DNA of 64,000 nt from Erodium maritimum (lineage: Eukaryota; Streptophyta; Magnoliopsida; Geraniales; Geraniaceae): the NCBI GenBank assembly GCA_963921825.1, contig OY997596.1, forward strand, positions 16,559,001 to 16,623,000, given 5' to 3'. This document shows positions 45,863 through 57,206 of the stretch, one piece after another. The notes below the pieces were generated by a model. That model did no database searches, was not told the DNA's origin, and saw nothing but the letters and a program-made list of their open reading frames with translations. How positions within the stretch are numbered: the first letter of the stretch is position 1; every line of letters starts with the position of its first letter. The position numbers and the translations under genes were made by a program.

Positions 45863-46304
45863 TGTTACGGGTCGTACGACCCGTACAAGGTGGAATAAAA
45901 CCCACCCAAGTTGTTGTTGCCCAACACCAAAGCTAATGCCGGCTAGGGTTTATATTTCCTTTTAATTAATGTCCTAGTTTGAGCTTGTTTCCTTTTAATT
46001 ATGTATTAGGATTTGGTAAGTTAGTAGTTTATTCCTTTAAGTGTATTAGGAATTGGACTCCAAGTAATCTCTTTGGCTATATATACCAAGAGAGAACAAG
46101 AAATAAAACAAACTAAGAATTATAAGAATATTTGGTCTCTCTCTACGAGGTCCTCGTGTTCCCTCTATAACGAGCCTGTAATTGTTACGATTGGGAAGAA
46201 GAAGAAGAAGAACAACAAAAAGGATTCGCTCACGCGAAGCCTTGGAATTAATCTGAATTCCTACCTAGGTCTCATAACGAGACCCATCAGTCAGGCACCT
46301 AACA
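45863..46304 (+). repeat. Gag-only element 3' LTR
   Basis: 442 bp partner. It differs by point changes, a 15-base insertion (ACTAAGAATTATAAG zone) and a purine-rich insertion near 46195. Confidence 0.88.
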
Positions 46305-46398
46305 TGAACACAATCACACTAAGGATATCGACGGAGCTGGCACTGGAGCACACCTGATTTCAGCAGTCTCAAATCGATTGGAAGACATTCCCACTGTA

Positions 46399-46578
46399 TC
46401 AAGTCGAACCTGTCCGATCTCCGTACAACAAGGAAACAAAAACCCCGACACTAGACAATCAAGTCGAACCTGTCCGATCTCCGTACAACAAGGAAACAAA
46501 AACCCCGACACTAGACAATCAAGTCGAACCTGTCCGATCTCCGTACAACAAGGAAACAAAACCCCCGACACTAGACAA
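46399..46578. repeat. 60-bp tandem repeat, three units, inside LINE C
   Basis: Exact 60-bp period starting at 46399, 46459 and 46519, with a single A/C difference in the third unit. The period is a multiple of three. Confidence 0.9.
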
Positions 46579-47073
46579 ACGAGGGTGTACCAGAGCTAAA
46601 AACAAGATATGACCATTAATCTTATACCCATTAAAGGTCTCTACTACCATGGGAGCAACTTCTGGTGACGAAAAAGAAACAAAACCAAACTTCCTTCCGC
46701 CCTTGTTCAAACGCTTCAAAACAGAGCATCCGACAACCTCACCAAACGCTTCAAACGTACGATGAGCCCATTCCTCCGAAGTCTCCAACAACATATTACG
46801 AATGTAGATTTCATTCGGAATTACCTGGACAGGATCACAACCCTTGGGAGTCGCAAAATCTGAAACGACCTGCTTCTTCTTCTTCAAAAGCTTGCCTGAC
46901 CCGACATTCTTCAAAGTCTCGGTACAAGCCTTGCTGCGTTGAGAGCGTCCTCGACCCGATCTGGCCTTAACTGAACCTTTGGAGCCAAGGTTAACAACAT
47001 CTTGAAATACCGAGTTCAAGCCCTTCCCATCCCCAACCTTCTTGGCTGACTTTATTGGAACAGTCTGTGTCAA
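46519..47073 (-). pseudogene. LINE C ORF1, RRM part
   Basis: Open from about 47073 (first codon not ATG, so 5'-truncated) to 46519. Residues about 85-160 form an RRM with IYIRNMLL and GRKFGFVSF. Upstream lies a basic region (RSGRGRSQRSK, LLKKKKQVV). The reading frame runs out inside the 60-bp tandem repeat. It would bind nucleic acid as part of the LINE particle. Confidence 0.6.
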
Positions 47074-47089
47074 AAAGTTGTATTAGAAA
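47074..47089. repeat. 16-bp direct repeat flanking LINE C, right
   Basis: AAAGTTGTATTAGAAA, as at 43237-43252. It may also be the 5' target copy of LINE D. Confidence 0.6.
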
Positions 47090-48740
47090 TTAGATTAGAA
47101 AATAAAACCAAAAACCTTAGAGAGTAAACTTTATCTACAACTGCCGCCTCTCTTCCTTTGGACCATGTAATCATCCACGTCCTCCTTTTGCAGAGGTAGC
47201 TGGGTAGCTTCTCCTCTCCTCCCAATTTTAGCCCAGCCTCGTTGACACCCTGAGAATTAACTCACAAAAAAGGCGCGACAAGCGCATCGGTCGTCAAGTA
47301 GTAAATCGGATCAAGTTCGGTTATCGTACCCAAGGGAGCAATAAAACAATCACTCGATTTAAAATCCGCTATTAATCTGTTTCTTGAAAATATTTTATTT
47401 TGGTTTTAAAAGTGTAAATAACAGTTTGAAATCTAAAGTAAAATAAAATGAAATCAAGTAAGAGACAAAATATCAGGTGTTTGTGAAATTTAGAGAAAAT
47501 GTGATCTAGGGCTTTTAACGGGGGTCACAATTAATTCGCAGGGATTTGTGTTTACATGTGCAAATAAGGTAAGTTTAAAGGCCACAGAAGTTCTCTCAAC
47601 TAGTCCTAAACATCTCTCGATCGAATTAGGACCCTATTATAATCTAACCGCCTAATTATCTCTAATCAAGGTGTAGAGAGACATAAAGCATTAAGATTCA
47701 TGAACTACTCTAACTTTCGGGGTTGTACGCCTATAGTTGTTGCACTCGTGTTAACCTAACTTTACTATATACTAGATTCAAACTCGAGTTGCATAATCCT
47801 TAGTCCTTCTAGCCATTCACATCTCTCGATTGTTGAATGCTAAAACCTAAACATCTATCAAGTGATCAATTTGACAAAGCAATAAGCGTAAATCATGCAA
47901 ACAATAACCTAAACACAAATTGCACAGAGTAAATATGAAAGCTTTGAATTATTTCATCATATTGTTTCCCCTAACCCTAGATCAATGGAAATTTAGTTCA
48001 TGGAGAAGGATGAAGAACACAAAGATGAAGAAGAACAAGAGATAAACATAATTGCAAAGTAAATTTGATACAAATACCGAATTGATGATAAATCTCGACT
48101 ATCACTTTCAATATTTGCTCCTAAGCACTTCTCTCTCACCAAAACTCAAGCTCTAACTATCAATCTCTCTTAAATTATGCCCAATACAAGATCTTCCTTT
48201 CTTAAAGGATGCTCCTCTATATATAGGACTTCAAGACCCTTTTGCCTCCTCAAAAACGGAATTGGAATAAGTAAATTTCTTTTGGAATGAGGAAATTTCC
48301 TATTTTTATGCAGAAAATGGAGCTGGGAGAAGGCCTGACGCACGTGGCCCGTATCGAAGCCGGAATGAGGCCCGGAACATAATGTAATGAGGCCCGGACA
48401 GGCCCAATAAATGGTCCGTTTGGAGGCCCGTTCCAGGCCCCTTCCCTTATCCAGCCAGTAACAATTCCTTGACAAAAGTTGTGGATCTTTGAAGTCTCTT
48501 CGATTTGGTATATTACATGAAGCAATCCGGAGTTCGTATGAGAGAGTTATGCCTTTCGGAAGATCCGCCAGTTCCAAAACTCATGTAACCCTATTTTTCC
48601 TCCATTTTAGCCCCTTTTTTCGATTATATCACTTATAAAACACAATGAGAGATAAAGTACGAGTATAGAGAGGAAAATGGACCAAATTATACAATCTCGG
48701 GACTAAAAAGCTCAAGAATATGTGCTAAAAGCATCTAGAA
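47090..48740. repeat. Unclassified repeat, probably LTR-retrotransposon derived
   Basis: No gene. The minus strand contains sequence reminiscent of leader or LTR parts of plant Gypsy elements. One part is ACTTGACGACCGATGCGCTTG at 47287-47310. The other is a stretch at 48470-48570 with the AAGTTGTGGATCTTTGAAGTC and GAGTTCGTATGAGAGAGTTATG motifs often seen in such repeats. No LTR pair, TIR or target duplication could be fixed, so its class is open. The 135-codon minus frame at 48577-48170 lies in this repeat and I do not consider it a gene. Confidence 0.35.
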
Positions 48741-50016
48741 TCGATGCAATTTATGTCCACATCATCGTCCTTATACTTTGGGATTTATTTTGGTCTGATC
48801 CGTTTTACCCTAATAGTGGCTTTTTTCGACCTCGTGTCATCTCGTCTTTTCTCGTCGCCCCATTTTTTCGGTGATCTCATCCTCTTCGACCGCGTAAATG
48901 CATTGGGTGTTTGGTGGCTCCTCCGGCCCGTCTTTGTCGGCTTCGTCTAGCCCTTGCCAAACCAGTCCATCGGGTATCTCCTTCCGACGGCGTTCGCTGG
49001 TGTCAATGGTGCCGACTCGAGTGCTAACCCAAACGAGACTCACCTCCTACAATGGTCGCCGCCACCGGTGACTTCTTTGGCCCTGGCCATGGGAGTTTCC
49101 GATGAGGCTCCTCTTGTCTCTTTGCTCGTCTCCTTCCTCATGTCACCCATATCTGAATCCTTTCCCTACCGAGCTTTGATAAATGGTAATGATGGCTCGT
49201 AACCTCCATAACCCACAGTCTCATCCCCTCTTGTCGGCACTGCACTTGGGCCACCGAAGAGCCCAACCTCTTTCTTCTTCAGTTGGTCATTGTTTTGTCA
49301 GTCTGACCACCAATGTTTCGGTGTTGACCTCATTTGAAGAAGCATGCCTATAATGGGGTCATAATCCCTTTCTCCATAAGCGTGAACCTAGTGTTCGTAT
49401 GGGCCAGAGTTTGGGCCTTCCCGCACCTGTCTCCAGTGGAAAGCCTCCCCGACTCTTGGCACCAGTTAGTTTAGAGGCTATTGAATCGTTGTTAACGTCG
49501 TCTCTTCACCGTCGATTCCCTACAGAGCAGGAAATACTGTGGCCGCCTCCACGTTAGTCAAGATAACTCTACCACCTTTCTGGGTTTCTTAGAGCCCGCT
49601 CCTATGTGCATGACTTTCCCTAGCTCGCGCTCTCAACAACCAATTTTCTCGATCTCGGACATTTCTGTTCTCCCCCGACCATCTACCTTTGATGTGCCAC
49701 CGTCTTGCCTTATTGTCACTCTCGTGAGACCTTGGAGTTTATTCGTATCCATCCCGTGTCGTCATCACAATCAGGATAAGGAATTTCCATCACATCAATG
49801 TCTGCCTCTCAAGATAAACGAGGACCCTGATCTAGACCCTCGAGAGTCGGGGCCCGATGAGGGATGAAACCCCATTGGTCCCAGAAACTGACAAATCTTC
49901 CCGACCTCATAAACTGGTTATGGTCCTGCCTGGTGGGGTCATGTTATTTGGGTTGATTATGGCCACCGCCTCGCAAGAAAACCACCAGGACGGGTATTTA
50001 GCTTCTTCGTCTTGCG

Positions 50017-50021
50017 TATTG
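50017..50021. repeat. Target duplication of G3, left (TATTG)
   Basis: Exact match to 54279-54283. Confidence 0.85.
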
Positions 50022-51125
50022 TGTAAAACCCCACTCATTCAAAAAGGGTAATATTTTGAAATATGAAACGTTGGGGTAAGTTTTTGCAACAAGTAAAATT
50101 GGAGAAGAAAAAAATCAAAAAAAAAAAGAGAAAGGGAAATTAGAACATCTGAGCTGGGCTGGAACCTGGGCCGGACTCGGCCGAGCCCAACCACATGACC
50201 CAGGCCCGTGAGCAAGAAGCACAAGCCTCACACGAAAACCCTAACGAGTGCTGCTCCTTCTCCCATTTCACACACGCGTTTCGAGACACTCCCTCGCTCT
50301 CTCTTGTGCCGCTCCCTCCTCTCAGATCTACAACGCCGACTCCTCCTTCGCGAACCATCCCTCCACTTCGTCTTCTTCCCCAGCTTCTCCCCACCCGCGA
50401 CCACACTTACCAGAACCCCGAAGTCCTCCTTCTCCCTTCTTCTCTCGCTGATTCGAAGCCAACGTCGCCGCTCCTCCTCGTCTAAACCCCGCCGTACCGG
50501 AGACGAGCGAACCACCAACGGTGAGCTCCATCTCCGACCGGTTTCACTTCCCCAGTCCAACCCTTCCCTAAAAATCGATCGTACACGTGCTTGTGATGGT
50601 CGATCTGGGTTGTGAGGGTTCGCCGGAACCCTAGGACTCCAGATCTGGAGCTCCCGCACGACGAGCTTCTCTGGTCGTCGATTTTGAACAGAGAAACCCC
50701 GAGTTTCGCTCCCAACGCCTCCCTTGTCCTTCCCTCACCTTCTGACGTCGTCTCTCCTCCCTCTCTACTTCTTGTGCGAGCTCGCCGGACACCAACGACG
50801 GTGGTCGGAGCACCGAGCGTCGCCGGAGGTTTCTACGGCTCAGACGATCCAGGAGAACCTGGGCCATTGGGCCTATTGAACGTGGTATTGGGCCGAGACG
50901 GTGTGGGCCTGGACTCGGCCTTGGGTCCAGGTTGGACTCGGGCTCGGGCCTGGATCGGAGCCGGGTCTGGCTCGGGTCTGGGGCCGGGTCCGGGTCAGAC
51001 TTGGATCCGGGTTGGGCCTGGATCCGGGTCGGATCTGGGTCAACCCGACTTTAAAGAATAATTTTTTTTTAAACCAGAATAATTAATTTATTTGGACAAT
51101 GAAAGGATTAATGGAACCAATCAGA

Positions 51126-52436
51126 GGATGACGACAATAAAGAACCTCTCTGCCCTAACGACGCAGCGCCGCATGGAGTGGAAGAAGGGACCATGGCCAT
51201 GATCAAGGCCATGGTTTTAGCCATGATAATGCTTCTGGTTTTCGAAGCAACCACCATCCATGGAGAAGCTATCATTCGGTATAGCCTTGGTAGGAGACGC
51301 AACCATATCTTTAGGGCTTTGCGATCAGCGGCGGCTCCCGAGGGGGTCTAGTCGCAGGTGGGGGACGGTGGATCCCGAGGGGGTTTTCACCGTCGGATTC
51401 CACCATGGGGATCGTGTATCCGAAACTGTAATTGTTGGATTCCGGCGTGCCAGGAGGGGAAGATAGGCTGGCGGAGATCGGCAAGGAGAGCTCGGGACGG
51501 GGAAGTTCAAAGGTCAGGCACGGCGGCGGCGCCTTGGAAGAGGAGGTCGCCTAGCCCTATTGTATCGTCAATGGAGGATGATGGTTCCCGGAAGGTTCTC
51601 GGTTCCGACTGGCGGCACCGAGGAACTGTTCGGGCTAGGGTTTCGGTGACGGGCCAGAGCTGGGGACGGGCTGACAGTCTTGTTGGGACGAGGTCGTTTG
51701 TTGGACGGGCTGGGTTGCGTCAAGTGCTGGACCTAGGTGGTGTTGGGCTCGGGGTGGATCCGATGGGCCTGAGTGTCACTCCACTGGGCCTCCATCAGAG
51801 AACCGGACCGGGTCGGGAGGCACGGGCTAGCAAGTCTCCTGGGTTAGGGTCAGGGGATGACTGGGTCGGGCCTGGTCTAGGTCATGGCACAACCCAATTC
51901 TCGACGGACTCTCTCATCTGTGGAGAGCCGATGAGAGTTGCTGCATCATTTACAGCAGCGGCGGGGGGCTTCCAGCACCCTCGCCTCACGGAATAAGTAC
52001 AACGGGGTCTAGGGAGGGGTCGGTCGGCTGCACCGCCTCCCTAGACATAAGGTGGCAACGGTTCCGCCAACAGTTGACAAGGTTCTCCCCTACCACTTCG
52101 GAGTCAGAAATCCCGCGTTCAGGAGCCCTACCATTATCAGTCAAGGGAGGACGACGCACGCTGACTTACCGGGGGAGTAATCGGTCCACCATTGCTTGTT
52201 TATCCTCTGATCTGCTCGATCAGTATCTTATGGTTGGAGTATACTGTATCGGTGTCCCTGGATGCTACGGCAGTCCCACCCCTCCGACCGCCCTTATGCC
52301 TAAGAGACAAAATTTATTTTTCTGCATTTGTCTTTCAAGTTCTACTAGATTGGTTATTATGTATGGTGACTCCTGCATTCGCATGCACCAGAATGCTTTT
52401 ATATTTATAATATCATCGTTTCTACCTAAAAAAACT
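51126..52436 (+). mobile_element. Retroposon-like insertion inside G3
   Basis: Flanked by AATCAGA (51119-51125 and 52437-52443; neighbouring bases also similar). It ends TTTATAATATCATCGTTTCTACCT followed by A7, a LINE-like 3' end. The interior (51358-51996) is GC-rich and open in one plus frame, but I recognise no domain. Reading: a 5'-truncated LINE or a sequence moved by one. Confidence 0.45.
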
Positions 52437-53154
52437 AATCAGATGACCTTTAGTTAATACCGGGAATTATTGGACCTTTTGTCTGTAAATCCAGACACCG
52501 ACCTGGACTTTGCTCAAGAACTTGGACTTCGCCCGAGAAGACGGAGTTGGCCCGGTCGTCAGCAACTAGGAGTATTATTAGAGGAAGACCACAAGGTAGG
52601 GAAAGTACTAAATTCCTCGTGCAATTTAATATTATAGTATGCCTATTAGGTTAATAAAATCGGAAAAGTCCTAGAGATGCATATAGGATGCGAATAACTA
52701 GAATAATCGTCTTTCAATTATTGATAACCGGACGTGTCTAGTATGCATGCATAGGATGTGAACAACTAGTTTAACTCGCTTTCAATACTTGGAAAATTGC
52801 TTTACTGGTAGAAAGGCCGAGATGAGCCATAGGATTGGTTGTGGTTGCCTCACATGCTTTGCTTGCTTAGTCTTCAGGATAAATTAAGAGTCTAACGAAA
52901 CTAGATAAATTGTATGCATGAATGATTGAATGAATGTTTGGAAGATTGTATGATCAAATGATTGCATGCATGATTGAATGAACGATTGAGTGTAATTGAT
53001 TGTGCCAAAGGGTATGATCGGGTGAGTGATAGACCGATGGAACGTGGTTGGTAAGTATACTGGTAAGTGTAATTGTGGGTATGAAACCCTTGTGGTGTGT
53101 ATTCGTGAATCTGTGGATTTCTAAGTTTGATTGTACGATGTGTTGACATGTTGG

Positions 53155-53460
53155 TCTCTTGTGTGTGTTAATCCTGCGGGATATTGATGGTAGACCCTGT
53201 GGGGCATTGGTTGGTTGATCCTGCGGGATATTGGTTGTGGACCCTGCGGGGCATTGGTTGGTTTATCCTGCGGGATATTGGTTGTGGACCCTGCGGGGTA
53301 TTGGTTGGTTAATGCTGCGGGATATTGATGGTGGACCCTGCGGGGCATTGGTTGGTTGATCCTGCGGGATATTGATTGGTGGACCCTGCGGGGCATTGGT
53401 TGGTTGATCCTGCGGGATATTGATTGGTTGACCCTGCATGGAAATGGGATGGTTTACCAT
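53155..53460. repeat. Minisatellite of about 47 bp in G3, six or more units
   Basis: Alternating cores GATCCTGCGGGATATTG and GGACCCTGCGGGGCATTGGTTGG. Each core folds into a short hairpin with TGCG loop (ATCC/GGAT or CCC/GGG). Translations on the minus strand give a Gln-Tyr-Pro-Ala-Gly repeat, an artefact of the array. Confidence 0.75.
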
Positions 53461-54494
53461 GCAGGGAACGGTTACTTATTGATTCACCCGAGTGCATGCG
53501 TCCTGCGGGAGCATTACCTTGGTTCCCTATGACGTATGGTCCTTTGGGGGCATTTCCGAGAATCCCGACGATAAGCGTCCCTCAGGGATTGTTACCGGTA
53601 TCCCGATGTATGTGCCTCCTCTAGACCGAGGGAAAATCTGATATGACACGAGTACTCTTGTGGATCGAAGTATGGGATCTGATGTGACACAAGAACCTAT
53701 TCGTGGATCGGAGTATTGAGGAGTTGATCTGTTGTCGTGACATTCGCTTGATCCCATTTTAGTAGTTATCAAATAATTATAACGCTTTTCACTTATTCTC
53801 TTGAAAGTTATCGTTATCTTTAAGAATGTGATATTGTCCTTATCTTGCCTACTTTATAGCATCATTTTGATTAAAAGTATAAATTGCAATATGTGTCGTC
53901 GTGCTAAAGCAGTTTTATTATAAAACTGGAGGTTAAACTGTTTATGATTTTCCCTACTGAGCGTAAGCTCACCCCTATTTGTTTTATTGACTGTTTATAC
54001 AGGCGTGCTTGATGAGTAGTGGACTCGAGGCTCGGGAGCTTCTGGAGAGTCTGGGCATTATGGTCTTAGAGACGTCTTTTTGATCATTGTAGTGAACCCC
54101 ATGTTTTACGTATTCTTTATGGAGCCTCGACTCTAGACTATGATTTGGAACATGTTATTCGAGTATTTTATCGGAACCTTTTTAGTACTGAATCGGTTTT
54201 ATTATTCTTTTGTTATTATTTAATTGTCAACTCAGGTCGCGTCTCGAGTCTGGACAAAACCGGATTTGGTGCGTGACATATTGTTCTTATCTCCATATGT
54301 CGATTATCTTCTATTATGTTGTTATATAAGTCTTTGTTATTTTCATCCTAGTGTTCCGGATCACCTGTTTTTACAAACGGGGGTTACCGGCCATTATCTC
54401 GGCTTGTTTTGGGTTTTATCCCTTATGGTTGTAATGCTTTGGAAATGATTGAATGAAAGCATAACCTTTCCTCAAAAAAAAATTATATTAGAAA

Positions 54495-55015
54495 GGCTTG
54501 TTTAGTTGACATGAACCTACATAATTCATTTTAATTTACTGTTGTCACGACCAGCTTAGTCTTTTACGTCATTTAAACAATGACTTAAGGCTCCAACCTA
54601 AAAAGGCCCTAAAAATCAATTTAAATTGTTTTATCTAATACTAATCAATATTGAGGACTAAAACAATTAATTAATATGAGATCTATCAATGTCGTCCTCT
54701 GCTATGGTTTTTCCATTAGTGGTGCTAGCATCGTCGATAGTACAGTCCTCACGGCGTGACCGTCGCACTTCTCGGAATCGTTTTTGTCCCTTCTCTCCAC
54801 CCCAATGGTGTGCTCTAAATTGAAACCTTCACCCATCGACACTCTCTTCATCATCGAGTGTACATCACTTATCTGTTGAAATTGATCTAATATGGGTTAC
54901 ATCTACCCTGAATCCATTTAGTCAGTCTTTGATGGATCTTTCTGGCCCTACCCTGATTACCCAATGTCAACGTCGTTCAGACCAGAATCTGGCGCAATTC
55001 CCGCCTCCCTTCCTC
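54495..55015. other. Short intergenic, no gene
   Basis: AT-rich to 54700, then C/T-rich LINE-leader-like sequence without a domain. Confidence 0.4.
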
Positions 55016-57206
55016 CTCTACCGTCAGATTTAAGGTTTTGAGCGTGGAATTGTTAGGGCATGGGCTCGAGATTGCACACGCAACACTTTCGCCGCCTACT
55101 TAATAATCACAAACACATGTTCTACTTTTATCAAAAACCCTACGCTCGGTCTCGGGATGCAAATTTTTACAACGAACATTTGGCTTTCACGATCATATGC
55201 GTGTCCCGATGTCCGACACCCAAAGGGGACTGGCACTGTTTTGGTCTCGTGGTGTGGATCTTATTCAGAGGAATGTGGACAGTCATTACTTTGACATCAA
55301 GATCACTCTGTCATGACAAGAAGGGATCCGTCTCACTGGTATATACATAGAGGTAAATCGGGAACTCCGATATAAGACATGGGATCTAATGTGTCGCCTT
55401 CACTGTCCGGCCTGGCCTCGATGGGTACTGTTAGGAGAATTCAATGGTATCCTAAATCAGGAGGGAACTAAAGGTGGTGGGTCTTATCCACAACACCTTA
55501 TTGATGAATTATGAGCGATAATGGATGATTTGAACCTTATGGATGTGCTTATGACCGAACACTTGTCTACCTGGTTTTGGGGCAGGAATCCCCTTCAGCG
55601 AATTGAATCAGGTCTGGACAAGGCCCTCGTCACCAGGGTCTTCTATTATTCCTTACCGAACTTGGACTTTTGCAACACAAGAACAACGACATCTTATCAC
55701 TGGCTTATCCTCCTATCTCTAATGTGCCATATTGGTGGCCGAGGTCCACCTAAAATTAGTTTCCACTCTCAGTGGACTCAGGACCCGACTTGTGGGAAAG
55801 TTATTCAAGATAACTAGGATAAGGATACTTCTCATCCGATTTAGGAAGTGATCCACATTGTGGGTGTGGCTTTGAATGAGTGGGGAAAAAACAACTTCCA
55901 ACAAAATCTGAATCATATAAGGTGGTGATAGCAATGAATAGTAGAGCTAAATGAACGAAATGATCGGGCGGGTATTCATAGACAAGAGGCGATTCAAATA
56001 CAATATGAACAAGCCTTAGGGATTCAAGAGGCGTTTTGGCGGTAGAGAGCTAAGACGCGCTGGCCAATGGAAGGGGACAAGAATCCAAATTCTTTCACGT
56101 CGCATCCTCTTACCAGAGGCGTATTAATGTAGTCATATCATTACGAAATAATGTAGGAGAAACGTTCACATGGGAGACGGGAATGCGGGAGCTCATTATT
56201 GAATATTTTGAGCAGTTGTTCACTATGCAATACCCAGATCTTTCTAATTTCCTATTTCAGCTGCAGACTCAGATCACCGCCACCCAAAATCAGAATCTGA
56301 TGCCCCAGGCCACGACGAGTGAGATTTGAGACGTAGTTTTCCAAATGGGGCTGGACAAGGCCCCAGGACTGGATGCCCTGAATCCAAGATTCTATCAACA
56401 CTATTGGTCGATAGTCTCTGAGGAAGTAATTTCATTTATACGGATGGTTCTAGACCAAGGGAACTTTGATCCAAGGATAAATGCTACATCAATATTACTT
56501 ATTTCCAAGAAGCCTGACCTGGATCTTGTTGGGGGCGCATCCCAGATCGGATCCGGAGATAACCGGAATCACGAAACCTCGTGACCTGGCTTAAGAAACC
56601 AAAAGAAAAACTAGGGGATCTAGGGACCCATAAAGTGAAGAGATGGAAGCCCAAGAACCGGGGAAAGTCGGCGCTAGCCTCATCTGGGATTGGCAAGCTC
56701 AAGAGAGCGTTTGACCGTTCCAGTACCACCACAGCCTCCAGGTACCAGCTGGTGGACGTAGAGGAGGAAGAAGAGGTATCTTAATAGGCGAGGGCAACCA
56801 AACTGTCCGACTAGGAGCCATGAGTCCCATATATGAGGAGGGGGCCGTGAATAGTTAGTAGTCTACCCCCTATGACCTGGGACCAGAAGGAAGGCAGATG
56901 GTACCCTGATTGGGTATTTTATTTTATTTTTCTCATTTTCAATAAGGTTTTCGTTGTATCAATAAGTTGTTGTTTAGGTTTTGGATACTTATTTGTTTGT
57001 TCTAAGAGTTGGACGTTTGTGGGTAGACGGTGGATCTATTGTTATTTGTCTAAGTTGATCATTAGACATTTTCTATGGGTCCACGAGCGTCGAATCACCC
57101 AAGGAAGACTCGGCCTTATTCTGGAACTCAGGGTTTTTACCCAGGAAGTTGTAACTGGTTCTTATAATTAATGAAAATCCGTCGTCGCTTGTTTCAAAAA
57201 AGAAAA
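55016..57206 (+). mobile_element. LINE E, degraded plus-strand LINE with internal rearrangement
   Basis: The start of an endonuclease (TTGAGCGTGGAATTG, a shifted form of LSWNCRG, at 55038-55055) is followed by a WVLLGEFN stretch (about 55420-55445; the family has GDFN) and an endonuclease end (55521-55817). A reverse transcriptase N-terminus follows (56345-56530; MGLDKAPGLDALNPRFYQHYW). At about 56531 the sequence switches to a basic, acidic-tailed frame (56581-56784; PKEKLGDLGTHKVKRWKPKN, VDVEEEEEVS), resembling an ORF1 C-terminus, then a 3' UTR with TTAATGAAAATCCGTCGTCGC and an A-rich tail (57199-57206). Most of reverse transcriptase is gone. Confidence 0.6.

Larger units (their letters stand above)
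44365..46304 (+). mobile_element. Gag-only LTR retrotransposon (TR-GAG type, Gypsy-related)
   Basis: Two LTRs (44365-44771, 407 bp; 45863-46304, 442 bp) start TGTTACGGGTCG and end CACCTAACA. They flank an interior of only 1.09 kb with a primer site (TTGGTATCAGAGCC, 44774-44787), a single degraded gag frame and a polypurine tract (GGTTGGGGGGAGTGA, about 45848-45862). TGAAC duplications are exact. No protease, reverse transcriptase or integrase exists and there is no room for them, so it must have moved with enzymes from a partner element. The right LTR carries an insertion of AAGAAGAAGAAGAACAACAAA-type sequence near 46195-46215. It fits the class known as TR-GAG. Confidence 0.88.
43253..47073 (-). 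mobile_element. LINE C, ORF1-bearing remnant carrying the gag-only LTR element
   Basis: The minus strand encodes an ORF1 with an RRM (46519-47073; NEIYIRNMLLETSEEWAHRTF as RNP2 side, KFGFVSFSSPEVAPMVV as RNP1) preceded by a Lys/Arg-rich stretch. It continues past the inserted LTR element with a Gly/Ser-rich tail ending KRHGRPKEGQ (44012-43743), the usual basic end of LINE ORF1. No endonuclease or reverse transcriptase is present. Flanking 16-bp direct repeats suggest insertion, but the T-run expected at the left for a minus-strand LINE tail is missing. Confidence 0.55.
50022..54278 (+). mobile_element. G3: solo LTR of the TGTCACGC Gypsy superfamily
   Basis: Begins TGTAAAACCCCACTC and ends GGTGCGTGACA. 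These are the same termini as the G2 LTR in coding orientation, here on the plus strand. It has an exact TATTG duplication and no internal protein region. Shared internal landmark: GAGCGTAAGCTCACCCCTAT (53960-53979) matches the conserved GGGGTGAGCGTTCGCTCACC block of G1/G2. Removing a 1.3-kb insertion leaves about 2.95 kb, the family's LTR length. It differs strongly from G2, so it represents another subfamily. Confidence 0.85.
48741..54482 (+). mobile_element. LINE D remnant (plus strand), split by solo LTR G3
   Basis: Plus-strand debris at 48741-50021 (Pro/Ser-rich ORF1-like pieces) and 54279-54482 (3' UTR) rejoin across G3. The end GAAAGCATAACCTTTCCTC followed by A9 (54474-54482) is a normal LINE tail. 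It is followed by TTATATTAGAAA, close to TTGTATTAGAAA at 47078-47089, which would be its target duplication if 47090-48740 belongs to or lies within it. Coding capacity is lost. Confidence 0.5.

Noticed and set aside
48170-48577. 135-codon minus-strand open frame
   Set aside because: Falls within repeat sequence typical of plant LTR element leaders, with no known domain.
47247-48740. Solo LTR or Helitron in the repeat before LINE D
   Set aside because: Tried TG/CA ends and flanking repeats (CTCGT, CCTCGT) but none gives consistent borders.
50195-51061. Arg/Pro-rich frames on both strands at the start of G3
   Set aside because: Noncoding LTR, same position as the GC-rich block of the G2 LTR.
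53121-53497. Gln-Tyr-Pro-Ala-Gly repeat protein on the minus strand
   Set aside because: Translation of the G3 minisatellite; no start context, and it lies within a solo LTR.
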